From DALYJJ01 sp031969915 (GTDB taxonomy: Bacteria > Acidobacteriota > Terriglobia > Bryobacterales > Bryobacteraceae), in the NCBI GenBank assembly GCA_031969915.1, contig DALYJJ010000122.1:1-18127 (forward strand): 18,127 nt of DNA, given 5' to 3'. The position numbers were made by a program, and so were the translations under genes. Below, one piece after another: positions 1 through 7,197 of this stretch. Numbering within the stretch: the first letter of the stretch is position 1; every line of letters begins with the position of its first letter. The notes beneath the pieces were generated by a model that ran no database searches, had not been told where the DNA came from, and saw nothing but the letters and a program-made list of their open reading frames with translations.

Positions 1-1
1 G

Positions 2-79
2 CGTCGACTTCCCTGCGCCGCTCGCGCCGACCAGGGCGACCGCCTCGCCCGGCCTGGTCTCGGTGATCACGCCCGGGCC
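2..79 (-). other. ABC-transporter Walker A-like sequence at the window edge (partial, possible chimera)
   Basis: Read on the minus strand from 79 down to 2, this stretch is open and encodes VITETRPGEAVALVG followed by ASGAGKST. That is an almost ideal ABC ATPase lead-in strand plus Walker A P-loop (GxxGxGKST). The plus-strand reading of the same bases (VDFPAPLAPTRATASPG) resembles the well-known spurious reverse translation of ABC ATPase genes and does not resemble HemC domain 3. The sequence beyond the Walker A lies outside the window. Inside the window, the minus-strand frame runs into DNA coding for HemC on the plus strand. The most economical explanations are a chimeric contig end or a true rearrangement breakpoint near 60-80. 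Chance cannot be excluded over so few codons. Confidence 0.45.
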
Positions 80-212
80 GGTGGCCACGCGCATCTTCCG
101 CGACGCCGCCGAAGGCTTGGCCGGCGAAGCGCAGGCCCTGGGCGCCGCCCTCGCCGAGCGCATGCTCCAGGCAGGCGCGCAGTCGGTGCTCGAACTCGTC
201 TACGGCTCATGA
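3..212 (+). CDS. hemC: Hydroxymethylbilane synthase (porphobilinogen deaminase), C-terminal end only
   Basis: This is the 3' end of a gene cut by the left edge. The open frame ends with TGA at 210-212. From about position 81 it encodes ATRIFRDAAEG, then an ALGAALAERML helix and a GAQSVLELVYGS ending. This matches the last part of HemC domain 3, whose usual ending is a GAREIL...VYG type. HemC polymerises four porphobilinogen molecules into hydroxymethylbilane in the cytoplasm. The next gene starts inside its stop codon (ATGA, 209-212) and is hemD, the next enzyme of the pathway, which strongly supports the call. The oddity is upstream: residues encoded before about position 60 do not look like HemC. 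That DNA reads on the other strand as an ABC-transporter Walker A (separate entry). I trust the HemC reading only from about 60-80 onward. The cysteine that carries the dipyrromethane cofactor is not in the window. Confidence 0.75.
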   Translation, partial: VDFPAPLAPTRATASPGLVSVITPGPVATRIFRDAAEGLAGEAQALGAALAERMLQAGAQSVLELVYGS

Positions 213-1189
213 ACCGGATCTACCTGATCGAAGAACCGGACGACGAAGACCGCCTCACACTCCGCGCGCGCCGGTTGCTCGACCAGGGCCGCCCCTGCCG
301 CATGGTCGCCTCCCCCGCCGAAGCCCGCGCCCAGGCCGCCGCCCTCCACGCCGCCGGCGTCCCATTCGAGTTCGTGCCCGCCGCACCCGAGCCCGCGGCC
401 TGGACCGCGCTCCCCCTCTTCGGCCAGAAGATCGTCGTCACGCGCGCCGCCGAACAGGCCGGCGAACTCTCCGCCCGCCTCCGCGCTCTCGGCGCCGATG
501 TCCACGAACTGCACACCATCGCCTTCCAGCCACCCGCCGATCCCGGCCCCCTCCACCAGGCCATCGCCCGGCTCCACGAATACCATTGGCTGCTGTTCAC
601 CAGCGTCAACGGCGTGCGCTTCTTTCTCGAACGTCTCGATGCCTCCCCCCGCGATCTGCGCGCCCTCTCCGCGCGCCTCTGCGCCATCGGCCCGGCCACC
701 TGCGCCGCCCTGGAGGCGCTCCACCTGAAGGTCGACATCGTCCCGGAAGAGTATGTCGCCGAGAGTCTCCTCGCCGCCTTCGCCGCCGTCGATCTGGAGG
801 GCCAGCGCGTCCTGCTCCCCCGCGCCGCCGTCGCCCGCGACCTCATCCCGGAGGCGTTCGCCCAACGCGGCGCCCACATCGATGTCGTCGAAGCCTACCG
901 CACCGTGATCCCCGAAGACAGCGCCGCGCGGGCCCGCGAACTATTCTCCGCCCCGCCCCGCCCGGATTGGATCACCTTCACCAGTTCCTCCACCGTCAGG
1001 AACTTCCTCACCTTGGCCGGCCCCGGCGCCCTGGACCGCGTGAAGGCCGCCTCCATCGGCCCGGTCACTTCCGACACCGCCAGACGGCACGGCATCGCCA
1101 TCGCCGCCGAAGCACGGCCGTTCACCATCGACGGCTTGATTGAGGCGATTGTGGGCGGCCCCAATCGCGGCCAGGGGAGTATGCTGTAA
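209..1189 (+). CDS. hemD: Uroporphyrinogen-III synthase with a vestigial SUMT-like N-terminal extension
   Basis: HemD cyclises hydroxymethylbilane to uroporphyrinogen III, inverting ring D, in the cytoplasm. The protein is 326 residues, longer than a usual stand-alone HemD of about 250. The HemD part starts near residue 65 with WTALPLFGQKIVVTRA, the typical entry to this domain. It continues with LLFTSVNGVRFF (about 128-139), an IGPAT motif (160-164), EAYRTV, and ITFTSSSTVRNF near the C terminus; all are family hallmarks. Residues 1-57 resemble two separated pieces of uroporphyrinogen-III C-methyltransferase (SUMT/CobA): an IYLI...LTLRARRLL start and an HAAGVPFEFVP segment. The SUMT GAGPGDP loop and everything between the pieces is missing, so this part cannot be a working methyltransferase. 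The ATG overlaps the hemC stop (ATGA), indicating translational coupling. Codons are strongly C-ending (CTC, GCC), unlike those of aroB downstream. Confidence 0.9.
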   Translation: MNRIYLIEEPDDEDRLTLRARRLLDQGRPCRMVASPAEARAQAAALHAAGVPFEFVPAAPEPAAWTALPLFGQKIVVTRAAEQAGELSARLRALGADVHELHTIAFQPPADPGPLHQAIARLHEYHWLLFTSVNGVRFFLERLDASPRDLRALSARLCAIGPATCAALEALHLKVDIVPEEYVAESLLAAFAAVDLEGQRVLLPRAAVARDLIPEAFAQRGAHIDVVEAYRTVIPEDSAARARELFSAPPRPDWITFTSSSTVRNFLTLAGPGALDRVKAASIGPVTSDTARRHGIAIAAEARPFTIDGLIEAIVGGPNRGQGSML

Positions 1190-1205
1190 GCGGCAGGACA
1201 CCTTC

Positions 1206-2159
1206 ATGAAGCGAGTTCGATTCGCGCTGAGCGCGGCATTTCTCTTCCTTTACTCAACGGCCCCCGCGGCGGCGGCCATCAAAGTGATGCTCCTCGACGG
1301 CGAGCAAGGCGGACCGTACCACGCCTGGCAGGAGACCACGCCGTATTTGAAACGCATGCTCGAAGAGACCAGGCTCTTCGAGGTGGACGTGGTCACCGCT
1401 CCCCCGCCGGGCGGCGATTTCGCGAACTTCAAGCCGCATTGGAGCAAGTACAAGGCGGTAGTGGCCAACTACGACGCTCCCGACGAGCGGTGGCCGGACG
1501 AACTGAAGGCATCCTTCGATGCCTATGTGAGGAACGGCGGCGGATTCGTCAGCGTGCACGCCGCCGACAACGCGTTTCCGCAGTGGCGCGCCTGGAACCT
1601 GATGATCGGCATCGGCGGATGGCGCGGCAGGGACGAGAAGAGCGGTCCGCGCTGGTATTACAAGGACGGCAAGCTGGTTTCCGATCCCTCGCCCGGAAAG
1701 GCGGGCTCGCACGGTGCGCGGCTCCCCTACCAGGTGGAGAACCGCGCCGAACATCCGGTCACCAAGGGCTTGCCGAAAGCCTGGATGCACGTGGGCGACG
1801 AGTTGTACGCGAATCTGCGCGGACCCGGCGAGACGATGACCATCCTCTCCACCGCCTACTCCGACCCGTCGAATCGGGGCACGAGCGTGCACGAGCCGAT
1901 CCTGATGGCGATTGCCTACGGCAAGGGGAGAGTGTTCCACACCGTGCTGGGCCACGACATCGCCGCGCTCAACAGCGTCGGCTTCATCGCCACCTACCAG
2001 CGCGGAACGGAATGGGCGGCCACGGGCAAAGTCACGCAGAAAGTGCCGGCCGATTTCCCGACCGCGGAGAAAGCAACCACGCGCAAAGAGTACGAACCGC
2101 CCGCCGGATGGGTCTCGCCTCCCGGCCCGCGCCGCCCGCCCGCAGCGAAGCCGCAGTAG
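1206..2159 (+). CDS. Secreted ThuA-like domain protein
   Basis: A 317-residue protein of the ThuA-like (trehalose utilisation) family, a class I glutamine-amidotransferase-like flavodoxin fold. I chose the ATG at 1206 because it begins a clear Sec signal peptide (MKRVRF, then a hydrophobic stretch, then TAPAAAA, cleavage near residue 24) and has an AGGA at 1195-1198. The in-frame ORF upstream would overlap hemD. Family features are IKVMLLDG with a following HAWQ (25-42), NGGGFVSVHAADNAF (110-124), a HPVTKGLP segment (183-190), DELYANL (198-204) and GRVFHTVLGHD (241-251). The C-terminal tail is proline-rich. ThuA relatives occur in sugar-utilisation loci, often with Gfo/Idh/MocA oxidoreductases, and have been linked to keto-sugar metabolism; the reaction of this one is not known. 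It starts 16 nt after hemD and may be read through from it, but it has no functional link to haem. Confidence 0.85.
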   Translation: MKRVRFALSAAFLFLYSTAPAAAAIKVMLLDGEQGGPYHAWQETTPYLKRMLEETRLFEVDVVTAPPPGGDFANFKPHWSKYKAVVANYDAPDERWPDELKASFDAYVRNGGGFVSVHAADNAFPQWRAWNLMIGIGGWRGRDEKSGPRWYYKDGKLVSDPSPGKAGSHGARLPYQVENRAEHPVTKGLPKAWMHVGDELYANLRGPGETMTILSTAYSDPSNRGTSVHEPILMAIAYGKGRVFHTVLGHDIAALNSVGFIATYQRGTEWAATGKVTQKVPADFPTAEKATTRKEYEPPAGWVSPPGPRRPPAAKPQ

Positions 2160-2171
2160 CGCGGGGCCGGC

Positions 2172-3701
2172 TCAGACAAAGAGCACGCCCGTGTTGTGCC
2201 TGACGTAGGAGTGCTTCTGGAACTCGGCCCGTTTGTCGGGGTGATCCCGGCGGTAGTGGCCGCCGCGGCTCTCTTCGCGGGCCAGGGCGCAACGGGCGAT
2301 GAGATGCGCGACGGTGCGAAGGTTGCGCAACTCGAAGGCGGCGCGCGTGGGGTGTGCGAGCGCGGCGGGGGCATCGGCGGCGAGGCGCTCGGCGGCCTCC
2401 GACAATCCAGCGGCGGAGCGGGCGATACCGCAGTGGGTCCAGGCGAGTGCGCGGATCTGCGCCTCGCTCAAGGCCGGGAACGGAGCGGGAGGCTGCGGTT
2501 GGGCCTCGAACAACGGTTCGGCGGACAGGTCCAGCATCGCCCGGCCGGCGCGCGCGCCAAAGACCACGCCCTCAAGTAGGGAGTTACTGGCCAGGCGGTT
2601 TGCGCCGTGGACGCCCGTGCAGGCGACTTCCCCGGCGGCGAAGAGGCGCGGGATTTCGGTGCGGCCGTCGAGATCGGTTCGCACGCCGCCCATGGCATAG
2701 TGTGCGGCCGGATGAACGGGCGCGGGCTGGTGCGCGAGATCGACGCCGTAGCGGAAACAGGTTTCGTAAATGCGCGGAAAGCGGCGTTTGAGGAACGCGC
2801 CGTCCCGGTGTGTCAGGTCGAGGAAAACGTGGGGGTGGCGCGTGCGCTCCATTTCGCTCACGATGGCCCGCGACACGACGTCGCGCGGAGCGAGTTCTTC
2901 CAGTTCGTGGTAGCGCGGCATGAAACGCTCGCCGGCAATGTTCACCAGGCGAGCGCCTTCGCCGCGCAGGGCCTCGGAAAGCAGGAAGCGCGGAGCGTCT
3001 TCCACGTGCAACGCGGTGGGGTGGAACTGCACGAACTCAATGTCGCTGATCGCGGCGCCGGCGCGGAAAGCCAGCGCGACGCCGTCGCCGGTGGCCACGC
3101 TCGGGTTCGTGGTGTTCAAGTAAACGCGGCCCAGCCCTCCGGTGGCGAGCAGTACGGCCCGGGCGCGGATCGCGATCGAACCGCCCGAGCGCTCGTCGAA
3201 AGCGAGCGCGCCCGCGCAGGCGCCGCCCGCCAGCAGCAGTTCGGTGATCGATGAGAAGCTGCGGAACTGAATACCGCTCTCGGCGGCGGCGCGGAAATAC
3301 AGGGTGCGGGCGATCTCCTGGCCGGTGGAATCGCCATGCGCATGGAGCACGCGGCTCCGGCTATGCGCGCCTTCGCGCGCGAAGAGAAGGCGCGAACCAT
3401 CGCGATCGAAGGCCGCTCCCCAATCGATGAGCTCCTGGATGGCGGCGGGGCCCTCTTCGACGAGGGTCCGCACGGCATCGCGGTCGCAGAGGCCGTCGCC
3501 GGCATTGAGCGTGTCCTGCTCGTGGAGTTCGATGTCGTCGTCGTCGCTCAGCGCAACCGCGATGCCGCCTTGCGCGTATTGGGACGAGGATTCGTCGAGG
3601 GTGTCTTTCGCAACCACCAGGACCCTGCCGCGCCGGGATAACTCGATGGCCGCGCGAAGACCCGCGACGCCGGCTCCGACGACAAGGAAATCCGTCTCGA
3701 T
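2172..3701 (-). CDS. nadB: L-aspartate oxidase (start codon unusual)
   Basis: NadB is a cytoplasmic FAD enzyme that oxidises L-aspartate to iminoaspartate, the first step of de novo NAD synthesis through quinolinate. Counting from the proposed start the protein is 509 residues, normal for the family. Visible features: ETDFLVVGAGVAG FAD-binding loop at the N terminus, SSSQYAQGGIAVAL (about 37-50), HAHGDSTG (120-127), IEFVQFHPTAL, RGEGARLVN, ELAPRDVVSRAI, HYAMGGVRTDLDG and ACTGVHGANRLASNSLLEG. The problem is the start. The first ordinary start in frame (GTG at 3617) would delete the FAD loop. Between the in-frame TGA at about 3728-3726 and the FAD loop there is no ATG, GTG, TTG or CTG, only ATC codons at 3722 and 3701. 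I place the start at ATC 3701 provisionally. An ATG at 3729 lies in another frame, so a one-base error or frameshift is also possible. nadB is convergent with the ThuA-like gene and divergent from aroB. Confidence 0.9.
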   Translation of the reverse strand: METDFLVVGAGVAGLRAAIELSRRGRVLVVAKDTLDESSSQYAQGGIAVALSDDDDIELHEQDTLNAGDGLCDRDAVRTLVEEGPAAIQELIDWGAAFDRDGSRLLFAREGAHSRSRVLHAHGDSTGQEIARTLYFRAAAESGIQFRSFSSITELLLAGGACAGALAFDERSGGSIAIRARAVLLATGGLGRVYLNTTNPSVATGDGVALAFRAGAAISDIEFVQFHPTALHVEDAPRFLLSEALRGEGARLVNIAGERFMPRYHELEELAPRDVVSRAIVSEMERTRHPHVFLDLTHRDGAFLKRRFPRIYETCFRYGVDLAHQPAPVHPAAHYAMGGVRTDLDGRTEIPRLFAAGEVACTGVHGANRLASNSLLEGVVFGARAGRAMLDLSAEPLFEAQPQPPAPFPALSEAQIRALAWTHCGIARSAAGLSEAAERLAADAPAALAHPTRAAFELRNLRTVAHLIARCALAREESRGGHYRRDHPDKRAEFQKHSYVRHNTGVLFV

Positions 3702-3743
3702 ATGTTGTGCGAAGCCGCCGATGCTTCATGTTACAACGGAAGG

Positions 3744-4817
3744 ATGCCAGCGATCCCAGTACGAACGCACGGTGGTAACTACGCGGTGCACGTGGAGCGA
3801 GGATCTCTGGCGCGGCTGGCCGAGTTCGTTCCCGAGGGAAGCGGCAAGCTCTTCATCGTCACCACCGGGGACGTCTGGAAACTGCACCAGGGGCCGGTGC
3901 TGCAGGCCGTGGAAGGACGCGAGCATGCGGTGCTGTTCTTCCCGGGCGGCGAGGATCGCAAGAGGCTCGCGGAAGTGGAAGCGCTCGCCGGACAACTGTT
4001 GGAGCAGGGCGCGGACCGCAAGAGCGCGATCATCGCGTTCGGCGGCGGCATCGTCACCGACGTGGCGGGCTTCGTGGCGGCGACGTTCATGCGCGGCATC
4101 CCGGTGCTGCAGACGCCGACTACGCTTCTGGCGCAGGTGGACGCGGCGATCGGCGGGAAGACGGGCGTGAACCTCGCTTCCGGCAAGAACCTGGTGGGCG
4201 CCTTTCATCAGCCCGTGGCGGTGGTGGTCGACCCCGACGTTCTCTCCACGCTGAGCGAACGCGAGTACCGGGCGGGCCTGGTGGAGGTCTTGAAAGCGGG
4301 GATCATCCGCGACCCGTACCTCTATCACGTGATGGCCGACGGCTATGAGTCCGTGTTGCAGCGCGAGCCGCGCATCGTGGACGAACTGATCGAGTGCGCG
4401 GTCAAGGTGAAGGCCGGCGTGGTGTCGCTCGACGAGCGGGAGAGCGGCCTGCGGCGCATCCTGAACTTCGGCCACACGGTGGGGCACGCGTTGGAAGCGG
4501 AGACGGGCTACCAGCGCCTGTTGCACGGGGAAGCGGTGGCGTTCGGCATGAAGGCGGCCGTGCATCTCTCGCATCTGACGGGGCATCTCTCCGGTGAGGA
4601 CAGCGTGGACATGCTGCAGACGATCGGGCGGTACAGCGTGATTCCGCCCTTGGATGGTGTGACGCCGGAGAAGCTCGCGGCGCGTCTCAAGAGCGACAAG
4701 AAGACGGTGCTCGGCTCGGTCCACTGGGTGCTGGCGCCGGCGATCGGACAGGCCAAAGTGGTCTCCGGCATCGAAGAGAAGATAGTGCTGCGCGCGATCG
4801 CGCGAGCGATGGAATGA
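3744..4817 (+). CDS. aroB: 3-dehydroquinate synthase
   Basis: AroB converts DAHP to 3-dehydroquinate, the second step of the shikimate pathway, using NAD and a divalent metal in the cytoplasm. The 357-residue product has normal length. It shows the NAD-binding loop AFGGGIVTDVAGFVAATFMRG (98-118), QTPTTLLAQVDAAIGGKTGVN (123-143), the catalytic KNLVGAFHQP (148-157), GLVEVLKAG with the metal-ligand Glu near 181, NFGHTVGHALE (241-251) and LLHGEAVAFGM (259-269) with the metal-ligand histidines. I chose the ATG at 3744 (MPAIPVRTHGG) over an in-frame ATG at 3702 because the protein then begins where relatives do and does not overlap nadB. A GGAAGG abuts the ATG directly, too close for a standard Shine-Dalgarno. 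Its stop overlaps the start of menG (ATGA, 4814-4817), so the two genes are translationally coupled. Confidence 0.97.
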   Translation: MPAIPVRTHGGNYAVHVERGSLARLAEFVPEGSGKLFIVTTGDVWKLHQGPVLQAVEGREHAVLFFPGGEDRKRLAEVEALAGQLLEQGADRKSAIIAFGGGIVTDVAGFVAATFMRGIPVLQTPTTLLAQVDAAIGGKTGVNLASGKNLVGAFHQPVAVVVDPDVLSTLSEREYRAGLVEVLKAGIIRDPYLYHVMADGYESVLQREPRIVDELIECAVKVKAGVVSLDERESGLRRILNFGHTVGHALEAETGYQRLLHGEAVAFGMKAAVHLSHLTGHLSGEDSVDMLQTIGRYSVIPPLDGVTPEKLAARLKSDKKTVLGSVHWVLAPAIGQAKVVSGIEEKIVLRAIARAME

Positions 4818-5545
4818 AGGGGACCACTCCACCGGGCGCCGGCACCGAGGAACAGGCCGCGCGGTGGGTGCGCGGGATGTTCGCCCGCGTTGCGCCGCGT
4901 TACGACCTGCTGAATCACCTGCTCTCCTTTCAGATCGATCGCTACTGGCGGGCTCGCACCGTCGCCCGTGTACGGCGCATTTTGGAACGGCCCGGCGCGC
5001 GCGCGATGGATCTCTGCTGCGGCACGGGGGACTTACTGCTGGCGCTGGCGGCGCGGCGCGGGGCGCTGGTCTACGGCAGCGACTTCTGCCACCCCATGCT
5101 GCAAGCCGCGCAGGCCAAAATCGAGCGGAAACAGGCGCCGGCGGTTTTGTTTGAAGCGGACGGGCTGACGCTGCCCCTCAGAGACGCCTCACTCGACCTG
5201 ATCACAGTGGCCTTCGGGTTCCGCAATTTCGCGAACTATCGAGCGGGGCTGGCGGAACTGCGCCGTGTGCTGCGGCCGGGTGGGGCGGCGGCGATTCTCG
5301 AGTTCTCGACGCCGCCGAACCGGTTGATCGCGGGCCTGTACGGGTTTTACTCAACGCGCGTCCTGCCCGTGCTCGGCGGCGCGATCTCGGGCTCACCCGA
5401 TGCCTACACGTACCTGCCGGAGAGCGTCCGAAAGTTCCCTTGCGCGGAGGATCTGGCGGCGGCGATGAAAGAGGCCGGCTTCGCCACGGTTGCGTTTGAG
5501 CGGATGACGTTCGGCGTGGTGGCGCTGCACATCGGGCACGCGTGA
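4814..5545 (+). CDS. menG: Demethylmenaquinone methyltransferase (UbiE/MenG family)
   Basis: A SAM-dependent methyltransferase of 243 residues that makes the last C-methylation of menaquinone (ubiquinone in proteobacteria). The family signature is clear: WVRGMFARVAPRYDLLNHLLS (18-38) then IDRYWR, SAM motif I MDLCCGTGDLLLALA (65-79), GSDFCHPML, a DGLTLPLRDASLDLI segment with VAFGFRNFANY, LRRVLRPGG, and the FGVVALHIGHA C terminus. Sequence alone does not separate MenG from UbiE. I prefer the menaquinone role because of the inferred acidobacterial host and because the gene is coupled to aroB, which feeds chorismate, the menaquinone precursor. It starts in the aroB stop codon and ends 12 nt from the convergent pgl. 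Confidence 0.93.
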   Translation: MKGTTPPGAGTEEQAARWVRGMFARVAPRYDLLNHLLSFQIDRYWRARTVARVRRILERPGARAMDLCCGTGDLLLALAARRGALVYGSDFCHPMLQAAQAKIERKQAPAVLFEADGLTLPLRDASLDLITVAFGFRNFANYRAGLAELRRVLRPGGAAAILEFSTPPNRLIAGLYGFYSTRVLPVLGGAISGSPDAYTYLPESVRKFPCAEDLAAAMKEAGFATVAFERMTFGVVALHIGHA

Positions 5546-5546
5546 G

Positions 5547-5579
5547 GGCCGCCGGGGTCAAGGGATCAGCCGGGCGGCC
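5547..5579. terminator. Possible bidirectional hairpin between menG and pgl
   Basis: GGCCGCC at 5547-5553 is the reverse complement of GGCGGCC at 5573-5579. The stem could extend by two more GC pairs across a bulge (GG 5554-5555 with CC 5570-5571). It sits at the convergent menG/pgl junction and overlaps the last pgl codons. There is no T-tract on either side, so it is only terminator-like. Confidence 0.25.
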
Positions 5580-6274
5580 GGCTCATCGAGGAACCACTCC
5601 ACGTTGCGGCCGTGATGGACGCCGATCTGCGCGGGGTAGCGGAGAGGCTCGTACGGCTCGCGCAGCACGCTCCGCAGCGCTTCCGCCTTGTCCGCCCCCA
5701 CCGCCAGGTAGGCCAGGCGCCGCGCGGCGATCAGGACGCCGGGCAGCAGCGTGATGCGCCACTGTTCGAGCTTGGGGACGTAGGCGGCCGCGGCGAGGCC
5801 CGCCCGGTCTTCGATCAACGGTTCGCCGGGAAACAGGCTTGCCGTATGGGCGTCGGACCCCATGCCGAGGTGAATCAAGTCGAACTCCGGCAGGGCGGAC
5901 TCCGGTGGAGCGAAGTGCTGGCGCAAGTCGGCCGTGTAGAGCGCAGCGGCCTCGCTCGGAGGCAGCTCGGAGTGGATGCGATGGACGTTCGACAAGGGAA
6001 CCTGCGCGGGTCCGATCAGCAACTCCCCGGCGAGGCGGTAGTTGCTTTGCTCATGCGTGGGGGGCACGGCGCGCTCGTCCACCCAGAACAGATGCACGCG
6101 ATCCCAGGCGACGGGCGCCGCGGCGAGCAGCGGGAACAACTGCTTCACGGTGGACCCGCCGGACAGCGCGATGGCCGCCCGGCCGCGTTCGGCGATGGAC
6201 TGCTCCAGCGCGGAGACGATCGAGCGTGCGCAGGCCGCCGCCGCGCGGGTTCCATCCGGAAACCGGTGTCTCAT
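5558..6274 (-). CDS. pgl: 6-phosphogluconolactonase (DevB/Pgl type)
   Basis: Hydrolyses 6-phosphogluconolactone to 6-phosphogluconate, the second step of the oxidative pentose phosphate pathway, in the cytoplasm. The 238-residue length is typical. Motifs: AIALSGGSTVKQLFPLL (35-50, phosphate-binding SGGST), HLFWVDERAVPPTHEQSNY (61-79), and IHLGMGSDAHTASLFPG (134-150), the most diagnostic stretch, containing the catalytic HTAS region. Its ATG overlaps the stop of opcA (ATGA at 6271-6274), and it is the last gene of the zwf-opcA-pgl operon, so it sits directly with the enzyme that makes its substrate. No Shine-Dalgarno is needed if coupling drives re-initiation. Confidence 0.95.
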   Translation of the reverse strand: MRHRFPDGTRAAAACARSIVSALEQSIAERGRAAIALSGGSTVKQLFPLLAAAPVAWDRVHLFWVDERAVPPTHEQSNYRLAGELLIGPAQVPLSNVHRIHSELPPSEAAALYTADLRQHFAPPESALPEFDLIHLGMGSDAHTASLFPGEPLIEDRAGLAAAAYVPKLEQWRITLLPGVLIAARRLAYLAVGADKAEALRSVLREPYEPLRYPAQIGVHHGRNVEWFLDEPAARLIP

Positions 6275-7197
6275 AACGCGAGCGCGCCGCGAAGCGCTTC
6301 CTCATACGCAGCGTCCCGGCCGAGGATGCGCAGTTCTTCGCGCAGAAGCAGGTAGTCGTTGAGCGCGCCGAACGCGGCGTGGGTGGTGAATCCGCCGCGC
6401 TGCACCTGCAGAGTCTCGTTCTCTCCAGCGCTCAGCCGGACATCGATGTCCGGGCCCGACAGCGACACGGACCAGAGCGCCCGCGGCCTGTCGGGCAGCG
6501 CCACGAACTCCGGCCGCACCCCGCCGCAGCGCGCGGAAAGCCACGCACCCAGGTAGGCCGCCCGTGCCGGCATCGACGCTCCACCATACTCCACGACGAT
6601 GCGCCGGACGTCGTCCGCGCGCGCGCCGGCGGGGAAGGAGGAGGCGATCATCTCGCGCCACCGCGTGAGGCGCGTCCAGGAAAGATCGGCGATGTGCGGA
6701 CCCGCGAGTCTCGCCAGACGCGGCAGTTCATCGGCGTCGCGCGAAGCGACGATCAGCTTGTCCACCAGGGGCAGCAGCCGGTAGAACTCGGGCATGTCGA
6801 ACAACCGGGCGCAGCGCGACCACATCACCACGGGGAGGTCCGGCACGATCAGGCCGAGGCAAACGCTGGGCACGTCGGCAAGCTGCGCGGCGGGTGTCCG
6901 AATCTCCACCTGTTCCGAGCAGATCTGCTGGCGGCGGCCGAACGGCATCCAGCACTGCGCGTAGACCCGCGCGGCGAGTCCGCGCGCGTCGTCGAGCCGC
7001 ACGGTGATCGCACGGCTGGGATGCTCGGGCATGAGCGCGGCCAGCGTTTCGCCCGGGTCGTCCTCCGCCTCGGCGACGACGATCATGGTCATCGAGCAGG
7101 CCCGCAGGACGCCCTGCGACTCCTCTTTGCCCAGCGACACCCAGAGTTCGGAGAGTTCCTTGGTCAGGCGAGCGGGGTGAATGACGGAGCTGCTCAT
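6271..7197 (-). CDS. opcA: Glucose-6-phosphate dehydrogenase assembly protein
   Basis: OpcA is a non-catalytic partner that promotes assembly and activity of glucose-6-phosphate dehydrogenase, best studied in cyanobacteria and common in actinobacteria. The 308-residue product carries the family hallmarks: an N-terminal helix (ELSELWVSLGKEE), RACSMTMIVVAEAED, HPSRAITVRLDD, a SEQVEI segment, GLIVPDLPVVMWSR, VDKLIVASRDAD, and ADLSWTRLTRWREMIASSF. Two ATGs lie in frame (7209 and 7197). I chose 7197 because GGAGGG (7207-7202) sits four bases upstream of it, whereas the 7209 ATG would lie on the wrong side of that site. The 7197 ATG also overlaps the zwf stop (ATGA). The gene's place between zwf and pgl fixes its role as well as the sequence does. 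Confidence 0.93.
   Translation of the reverse strand: MSSSVIHPARLTKELSELWVSLGKEESQGVLRACSMTMIVVAEAEDDPGETLAALMPEHPSRAITVRLDDARGLAARVYAQCWMPFGRRQQICSEQVEIRTPAAQLADVPSVCLGLIVPDLPVVMWSRCARLFDMPEFYRLLPLVDKLIVASRDADELPRLARLAGPHIADLSWTRLTRWREMIASSFPAGARADDVRRIVVEYGGASMPARAAYLGAWLSARCGGVRPEFVALPDRPRALWSVSLSGPDIDVRLSAGENETLQVQRGGFTTHAAFGALNDYLLLREELRILGRDAAYEEALRGALAL

Noticed and set aside
2160..2171. GC-rich palindromic bases between the ThuA-like gene and nadB as a terminator
   Set aside because: Only a very short GCCGGC palindrome is present, with no extended stem or T-tract.
3361..3729. A minus-strand frame beginning with the ATG at 3729, upstream of nadB
   Set aside because: Its translation is Arg-rich and unrelated to NadB; the ATG matters only as a possible original nadB start if a base has been lost or gained.
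3726..4832. A 368-codon open frame antisense to aroB
   Set aside because: It is a shadow of high GC content: low-complexity Arg/His-rich translation with no recognisable motif, fully covering a clear aroB.
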